From Streptomyces coffeae (GTDB taxonomy: Bacteria > Actinomycetota > Actinomycetes > Streptomycetales > Streptomycetaceae), in NCBI RefSeq assembly GCF_016741875.1, contig NZ_JAERRF010000004.1, positions 429,084-493,083 of the forward strand: 64,000 nt of DNA, written 5' to 3'. Position numbers and translations under genes: made by a program. Positions 21,314-27,700 of this stretch are shown in pieces (the stretch's first letter is position 1; each line of letters starts with the position of its first letter). The notes below the pieces were generated by a model that was not told the origin of the DNA, searched no databases, and worked only from the letters and a program-made list of their open reading frames with translations.

Positions 21314-21958
21314 ATGACCCGGGTGCTGCTCACCGGTTTTGAACCCTTCGGGGGCGAGGAGGTCAATCCGTCGTGGGAGGCCGTCTCCCTGGTCGCGGCC
21401 GCTCCGCCGCCCGGCCTGGATCTCATCACCGCGCGGCTGAGCTGTGTCTTCGGCACCGCTCTCGAGGAGTTGGCCGCCGCGGTGGAGGCGGCCGACCCCG
21501 ATCTGGTGCTGTGCGTCGGGCAGGCGGGCGGCCGCTCCCGGATCACCGTCGAACGGGTCGCGATCAACGTCGACGACGCCCGCATACCCGACAACGCCGG
21601 ACAGCAGCCGATCGACGAACCCGTCGTGGCGGGCGGCCCCGCCGCCTACTTCGCGCCACTGCCGGTCAAGGCGTGTGTTGCCGCGGTGCGGGCGGCCGGG
21701 ATCCCGGCCGCCCTGTCGCAGACCGCGGGCACCTTCGTGTGCAATCACGTCTTCTACGGACTCGCGCATCTGATCGCCACCCGGCGGCCGGCGATGCGCG
21801 GCGGTTTCGTCCACCTCCCGTACGCCCCCGGACAGGTCGTGGACCGGGACCAGCCGTCGCTGCCCGTCGCCACGGCCGCCGAGGCGCTCCGCGTCCTCGT
21901 CACCACGGGGGCGCACACCGGGACGGATCTGCGCATCTCCGAAGGAGCCACCCATTGA
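21314..21958 (+). CDS. pcp: Pyroglutamyl-peptidase I (pyrrolidone-carboxylate peptidase)
   Basis: 214 residues, the family's usual length, with AGGGAGAG before ATG 21314. The N-terminus VLLTGFEPFGGEEVNPSW is diagnostic. The catalytic triad is E80 (TVERVAIN), C143 (TFVCNHVFYG) and H167 (GFVHLPY). It removes N-terminal pyroglutamate from peptides in the cytoplasm. It is the third gene of the DUF969-DUF979-pcp operon, consistent with uptake of pyroglutamyl peptides or disposal of the released pyroglutamate by PxpABC. Confidence 0.95.
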   Translation: MTRVLLTGFEPFGGEEVNPSWEAVSLVAAAPPPGLDLITARLSCVFGTALEELAAAVEAADPDLVLCVGQAGGRSRITVERVAINVDDARIPDNAGQQPIDEPVVAGGPAAYFAPLPVKACVAAVRAAGIPAALSQTAGTFVCNHVFYGLAHLIATRRPAMRGGFVHLPYAPGQVVDRDQPSLPVATAAEALRVLVTTGAHTGTDLRISEGATH

Positions 21959-22066
21959 TCCCGCCGCGCTGCGCAGGCTGTCCAAGGACGGACCACCCGG
22001 TCACGGGGCCGTAGACTGACGGGCCGGTGAGTCGCGGGAGACGCGCCGGTATCGCGCGCGTGGACG

Positions 22067-22078
22067 CGCATGCATGCG
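22067..22078. promoter_or_regulatory. Palindrome upstream of the SMC operon
   Basis: CGCATGCATGCG is a 12-bp perfect palindrome about 100 bp before the first SMC-operon gene, in the 217-bp gap after pcp. A TACTCT near 22163 lies 7 bp before the GTG at 22176, the spacing expected for a -10 box of a leaderless transcript, but no good -35 is visible. Both are candidates only. Confidence 0.3.
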
Positions 22079-22175
22079 TGCACCCGCGTACGCAACCGGC
22101 GGGGGATCTCCGCGTCATAGCGGGATCTCCGTGCCGTTTCGTCCGTTGTCGGTGCGACGGCCTACTCTGTGCGAC

Positions 22176-23717
22176 GTGACATCTCCACCCCCCGGGGTCG
22201 CTGCGCCCCAGCTCAACGGCCATGCCGGGCCTGCTCGCCCGGCACCGGGCCCGGCCGCCGACGAGGGCCTGGCCCGGCGGCTGCGCGCGCTCGCGTGCAC
22301 CGCGCCGCTGCATGACCTCGACGCGCGCAAGGCCAATCTGGCGGGGGAGTACGGGGTGTACGCGATGGCCGAGGTCGCCCTCGCCGCCATCGACCTTGTC
22401 ACGCTCCACATGGACTTCGACACCGGAGCCGACCACGACCAGATAGTGGCCAAGCTGCTGCCCCGGATCGCCGCCCAGGCTCCCCCGCGCCCCGCCGCCG
22501 AGCACGAGCGCGTCGCCCGCTGGGTGCTGGAGAACCTGATCAACGTCGGCAGTGTGGACCGCGGCTTCCGGGCGGTCTACGGCACTTTCGGCCCCGACGG
22601 CGCATATGTCCGGCGTGACTACGACTTCAAGCTGATCGAGGAGGTGCCGGGACCCGGCGGCACCGTCTATCTGCGCACCACCGACGAGGCGGTCAACGTT
22701 CTGGTCGGCGCCCTCGACACGGATGTCACCAGCGCCCAGATCGCCGCCGAGGTCAAGTTGGAGGTGCTGATCAGCCGCGGCCGTCTCGCCGACGCCCAAC
22801 TCGCCGCCGAGCAGGCCCGCTACCGCACCGTCCAGTACTCGGAGACCCTGCGCCGCACCCTCGACGCCACCCGGCGCAACGTCCGCGCGGTCGACTGGCT
22901 GAGCACCGTCCCCGAGATGATCAACGAGGCGCTCGACCACGTCGCCGACCGCTACCGCCACGAGAACGCGATCCTCACCAACATCCGCAAGGCGCGCGAC
23001 GAGGCTGCTTCTGGACGGGACTCCGAGCACAAGCGGCGCGCCGCCGAGCTGGTCGACATCGTCAAGGACTGCATCCGCCGTCACACCCAGCTCCAGTCCC
23101 GGCTGCTGGAGGCCGGGCCGCTGTTCCGCGCCGAGCAGGACCGCCAGGCGTTCGCCACGCCCGCCGCCCGCGCCGGACTCGACCTCTACGGACAGTTGCT
23201 GGCCCCGCTGCTCCCGCTCCCCGTGGAGCGCGCGGGCCGGGTCACCGACGCCTTCTTCGCCCGCGGCGCGGGCCTGCGCACCCCGACCTCGGTGCGGATG
23301 GGCGACCTGGTCGAGATGCTGCTCACCCCGCCGGTGGAGCGGGAGCACCTCGGCGCGGAGATGCCCGAGCCCGATCTGATCGCCACCCCCGACGACAGCC
23401 GCTTCAGCGAGGAACAGCTCGCGACGGCCATGGAGCTGCTCGACCTCCCGGCCGACGCCCCCCGCCGCCTCTCGGGCCTCCTCGCCGACGCCCGCCGCCG
23501 CGACGCCGACCTCCCGTACCTCATCGCCCTCCTGGCCGTGCACGCCGCGAGTCCTCCGGTCGGCACCGCGTACCGCCAGGGCGAGCAGCGCCTGCTCTTC
23601 GCCGTCGACGACGGCACCGAGCTGGACGACCCGGAGTTCGGCGGCGCCGACCTCATCGTCGGCACGGCTCTGCTGGACGCCGCCGGTATGGCCGCGGACC
23701 GGGCGGAGGTGGCCTGA
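22176..23717 (+). CDS. Kleisin-like (MukF/JetA-like) subunit of an SMC complex
   Basis: 513 residues from GTG 22176. Soluble and mainly helical: an N-terminal helical region after a Pro/Ala-rich start (EGLARRLRALACTAPLHDLD), a mixed region with YDFKLIEEVPGPGGTVYLRT, and a long helical middle (ISRGRLADAQLAAEQARYRT ... MINEALDHVADRYRHENAIL). I assign it to the kleisin role because it is the first gene of a three-gene set with a small wHTH-like protein and a giant SMC ATPase, the MukF-MukE-MukB / JetA-JetB-JetC order. Sequence similarity alone would not prove it. Confidence 0.6.
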   Translation: MTSPPPGVAAPQLNGHAGPARPAPGPAADEGLARRLRALACTAPLHDLDARKANLAGEYGVYAMAEVALAAIDLVTLHMDFDTGADHDQIVAKLLPRIAAQAPPRPAAEHERVARWVLENLINVGSVDRGFRAVYGTFGPDGAYVRRDYDFKLIEEVPGPGGTVYLRTTDEAVNVLVGALDTDVTSAQIAAEVKLEVLISRGRLADAQLAAEQARYRTVQYSETLRRTLDATRRNVRAVDWLSTVPEMINEALDHVADRYRHENAILTNIRKARDEAASGRDSEHKRRAAELVDIVKDCIRRHTQLQSRLLEAGPLFRAEQDRQAFATPAARAGLDLYGQLLAPLLPLPVERAGRVTDAFFARGAGLRTPTSVRMGDLVEMLLTPPVEREHLGAEMPEPDLIATPDDSRFSEEQLATAMELLDLPADAPRRLSGLLADARRRDADLPYLIALLAVHAASPPVGTAYRQGEQRLLFAVDDGTELDDPEFGGADLIVGTALLDAAGMAADRAEVA

Positions 23718-23794
23718 TGCCGCGCGACGCCCGACGGGCCGCCGTGTCCTTCGTCAACCGTGAGTACGCCCCGCGCAAGGAGCTTCACCCGTGA
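23717..23794 (+). CDS. Possible 25-residue coupling peptide between kleisin and KITE genes
   Basis: TGATG at the kleisin stop opens a 25-codon frame (MPRDARRAAVSFVNREYAPR ...). Its TGA overlaps the next gene's GTG (GTGA at 23791-23794). It would keep ribosomes moving across the 73-bp gap. The following gene also has its own AAGGAG site, so the peptide may be only a coupling device or an accident. Confidence 0.3.
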   Translation: MPRDARRAAVSFVNREYAPRKELHP

Positions 23795-24684
23795 CCGAGT
23801 ACGACGCCCTCGACGAGGCGGCGCAGCCGGACCCCGCACCGGCGCCCGGCGGCGCGCCGGGCGGGGTCACCCCCGCCGACGCGGCCGACGCCGCGCGGCT
23901 GGTGGCCTTCGGGCTCCAGCCCAAGCTGCTGCCCGCGCGCGACGTCGAGTACGCCGAGCTGCTCCGCCGCCACCGCGACGAACCGGCCTTCGCCCGGCTC
24001 ACCGACGCCGTCGCCGCCGGACTCGGCCTGATCGTGCTGGAGGTGTCCGCCCGCGCCGGGATGGCCGTCACCGCCGCCGAGGACTCCGTCTTCGCCGTCC
24101 GCATGGGCGACTACGCCCGCCGCGCCAACACCGACTCCGCCGACCGCTTTCTGCACGGCCTCGCCCATCTCGCCGTCGCCGCCCTGGCCTTCCCCCGCCC
24201 CGAGGACCTCGCCGACGACGGCTACATCGGCCGGATCACCGTCAACGGGGTCGATGCCTTCGTCCGCCAGGCGTGCCGCCGTCTGGAGGAGCGGGCCGAG
24301 GAGCAGGGCGACAACACCGATCCCGCCACCGACGCGCCCGGCCTGGAGGCCGCCTGGCGGGTGTACGCGCGGCGCAGCGCCACCGGCGCCACCAAGGACG
24401 CGCGCAGACTGGCCGGTTCGACCACCGGCATCGTCGGCAAGGCCGTGGCCTTCCTCGTCGACTCCGGTTTCCTCCAGCGCACCGGGGACGACGCCGGGGG
24501 CGCGTACCGCACCACCGCCCGCTACCAGCTCCAGGTGCGCGACATGGCGGCCGGTGCCGCCATGACCGAGTTGCTGGAGCTGGGCGTCGTGCCCGTCGGC
24601 GACGGGAGCGCGACCCTGCTGCCGCCCGATGACACCGACGACCTCGACCTCGTCGCGGACGCCGGTCTGCCGTTCCATTCCTGA
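23791..24684 (+). CDS. KITE-like (MukE/JetB-like) subunit of an SMC complex
   Basis: 297 residues from GTG 23791 with AAGGAG nine bases upstream. After an Ala/Pro-rich start there is a winged-helix-like core (AELLRRHRDEPAFARLTDAV, GLIVLEVSARAGMAVTAAED, LHGLAHLAVAALAFPRPEDL, GITVNGVDAF-type segment). A second wHTH-like part ends in KAVAFLVDSGFLQRTGDD. Position between a kleisin-like and an SMC-like gene and its size fit a MukE/JetB/ScpB-type dimer. The assignment is structural inference. Confidence 0.58.
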   Translation: MTEYDALDEAAQPDPAPAPGGAPGGVTPADAADAARLVAFGLQPKLLPARDVEYAELLRRHRDEPAFARLTDAVAAGLGLIVLEVSARAGMAVTAAEDSVFAVRMGDYARRANTDSADRFLHGLAHLAVAALAFPRPEDLADDGYIGRITVNGVDAFVRQACRRLEERAEEQGDNTDPATDAPGLEAAWRVYARRSATGATKDARRLAGSTTGIVGKAVAFLVDSGFLQRTGDDAGGAYRTTARYQLQVRDMAAGAAMTELLELGVVPVGDGSATLLPPDDTDDLDLVADAGLPFHS

Positions 24685-24729
24685 CGACTGACGACTGACG
24701 ACTGACGACTGACGACTGACGACTGACGA
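24681..24729 (+). repeat. Seven perfect tandem copies of CTGACGA
   Basis: A 49-bp heptanucleotide array begins one base before the stop codon of the KITE-like gene and ends 39 bp before the SMC start codon. Each unit contributes a TGA. A period of 7 places these in all three frames, so no ribosome can read through. Unit-number changes would alter the spacing between the two coupled genes. Confidence 0.95.
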
Positions 24730-24768
24730 TCCACCCGCCACCCTGACGACAACGAGAGTCCTGCCGCC

Positions 24769-27700
24769 ATGTACGAGCTGTCCCGGGTCCGCCTCTACTC
24801 CATCGGGCCGGCCGGTGCGCGTTATGCCGACACCGTGCTGGACCTGCGCGGAGTCGGCGAGCCGGTGCCCAGCCCCGCGCCCACCCAGGCGGAGTTCTTC
24901 GAGGAGGAGCCGGTCGGCCCGCCCCGGCGCCCGGCCCCCGCGGGCGTGCTTTTCCTGGAGAACGGCGGCGGTAAGTCCGTCCTGCTCAAGCTGATCTTCT
25001 CGGTGATGCTGCCGGGCCACCGCAACACCCTCGGCGGCGCCAGCTCCGGTGTGCTGCGCAAGTTCCTGCTCGCCGACGACTGCGGCCATGTCGCCCTGGA
25101 GTGGCAGCACACCGTCACCGGTGAGACCGTCGTGGTCGGCAAGGTCAGCGAGTGGCGCGGCCGTCAGGTCTCCAACGATCCGCGCAAGTTCGCCGAGGCG
25201 TGGTACTCCTTCCGGCCCGGCCCCGGACTCAGCCTGGACTCGCTGCCCGTCGCCGAGTCCGCCGCGGTGCGGCCCGTCGCCGAGGGCGCCTCCACCGCCC
25301 GCGGCCGCCGCCGCACCATGAAGGGGTTCCGCGACGCGCTCACCGAGGCGGGCAAGGCGTATCCGCATCTGGACGCGGTCTGGGTGGAGATCCACGAGCG
25401 CTGGAACGAACACCTCGGCGACCTCGGTCTGGACCCCGAACTCTTCCGCTACCAGCGGGAGATGAACGCCGACGAGGGCGAGGCGGCCGGGCTCTTCGCT
25501 GTCAAGAACGACTCCGACTTCACCGATCTGCTGCTGCGCGCCGTCACCGACACCCGCGACACCGACGGGCTCGCCGATCTTGTCCACGGCTTCGCGCACA
25601 AGCTGGGCCGCCGCGCTGAGCTGATGGCCGAACGGGACTTCACCGCTGGTTCGCTGGATCTGCTCTCGCGGATCGCGGAGGCCGCAGACCGCCGTGAGCA
25701 GGCGCGCGGTGTGCATGCGGGCGCCGAGCGCCGCACCCGTACGCTCGCCCGGCGCCTCTCCGCGCGGGGCGCGGAGGAGCGTGGCCGCGCCGCCGAGCTG
25801 GCCCAGCAGGTGGCCTCCGCCGCACACGCCGTCACCGAGGCCGAGACGGCGCGCGGCCGCAGCGACCTCGTCGCGGCCGAACTCGCTTACCGCCACGCCT
25901 CGTTGGCGCTGGCCGCCGCCGAGAAGGGCGCCGCCGCGCAGCGCCGGGAGCTGAACGACGCCCGCACTCTGCACTCCGCCTGGCAGGCCGCCGAGACGGT
26001 GCTGCGCCATCGCGCCGCCGCCGACCGCTCCGCGCGCGTGGCCGCCGCCATCCGCGAGGCCGAGCGGGACGCCGCCCCCGCCCTCGCCGCCCGCGCGAAG
26101 GCCGCGGCCGACCTCGTACGCGCCCTGCACGCGGCGGCCGAGGACGGCGAACGGGTGGCCAACGAGGAGGAGGAGCGCTCCGCCGCCCTCCAGGAGACCG
26201 GCGAGTCCGCCCACCGCGACGCCACCTCCGCCGCCACCGCGGCCCAGCGCGCCCGCAGCGACGCGGAGCATCTGCGGCAGCGGCTCGCCGAGGTCGAGCA
26301 GGAGACCGCCGAGGCCGTGCGGGCCGGATGGCTCGACGACTCCGCCCCGGACGCCGACCCGGCCCGCGCCGCGCTCGCCGCGAGCGACGCGGAGAAGACC
26401 GCGGCCGCGGCCTGGGACGCCGCCCGTGAGACGGCTCGCCGCACCGCCGACCAGGCCAGGTCGGCCGCCGCCGAACAGGCCCGCGCCGAACTGGCCGCCG
26501 CGCGCGCGGCGGACGCGGCGCGGGCCGCGGAGTCGGCGTACGAGGGGGAGCGGCGTACGGCGGAGGCGCTCGGCGCCGAACAGCGCCTGGTCGATCTGCT
26601 CGGCCTGCCCCAGCCGTCGGCCCCCGTCCCCGCACCCCGCGGCACCCACCGCCCGCTGGCCGCCGACTCCGGCCGGGCCGGGTGGATCACGGTCCCGGTC
26701 GACGATCCCGACGCGGACGACATGCTGGGGCTTGCCCAACTCCCGGACGCCTTCCGCGCCGAGTCCCCCACCTACGCCGAGGACGAGGGCGGCGTGAAGG
26801 CGCCGGGGACGGGTGGGCCGACCGACCGTGGCGTGCATCCGGACGGTGACGTCCCCACCGCGACGGTGGATCCGATGGCTCCGGACCTGACCCCGGCCGG
26901 GGGACGGGACGTCGATGACCAGCACGCCCGTGCGGCCGGAACCGGCCAGGACAGCGGCCCGTCGGGCACGGACGGCGCGGACCGCACGGATCCGGGCGGC
27001 CCCCGTGCCCATGCTGCCGCCCACCCGGCCGGGACGTCCGCCCCGGAGGCCGACTCATGGGGCCACGAGGGCCGCCCTCCCGCTCAGAGGGAGGGCGGCA
27101 GCCGCACCCTGGCGGCGGAGTCCGTTCCGCCCGCGCGGGTGACCGTCCGGGTCGAGAACGGGAACGAGGCCGAGGAGCGGGACGGGGGCGAGGGCGAGCA
27201 GCGCCGTCGCCGTCGTGCGGTGGCCGCCGAGTCGCGGCCGACCGGGCGGGTTTCGGCCGATGTCGAGGGCGGGACCGAGCGGCAGACGTCCGACTCCGGC
27301 TCCGGTTCCGTACCGCCGCCCGCACCCCGAGCCGACGGTCAGGAGTCCGCAGACGACGAGAACCCCGATACGCCCGACACCTCCGCCGACGACGCCGACT
27401 GCTGGGATCCCGAGCTGGGGGAGGACGCCGCGGACGCTCCGCGCCCGCGGCAGGAGCGGCCCGCGCCCGCACTGCCGCGCCCCGAAGGGCCGCTGACCGC
27501 CGAGGAGCTGGACCGGAACGCCGAGGCGTTGCGCGAGCTGCTCGACGAGGGCGTCGCGTCCGCCGAGCGGCAGCTGTTCGAGCTGCGCACCGCCGCCGCC
27601 GATGACTCACGGATCCTCGGCGCGCTCGGCGACGGCGGGCTGCTGCCGCCCAGCCCGGATGTGCTGGCGGCCGTCGAGTTCCTCGGTGAGCACGGCATTC

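Noticed and set aside
21956..22016. Short TTG-started frame after pcp
   Set aside because: About 20 codons, no ribosome site, no coupling pattern beyond chance.
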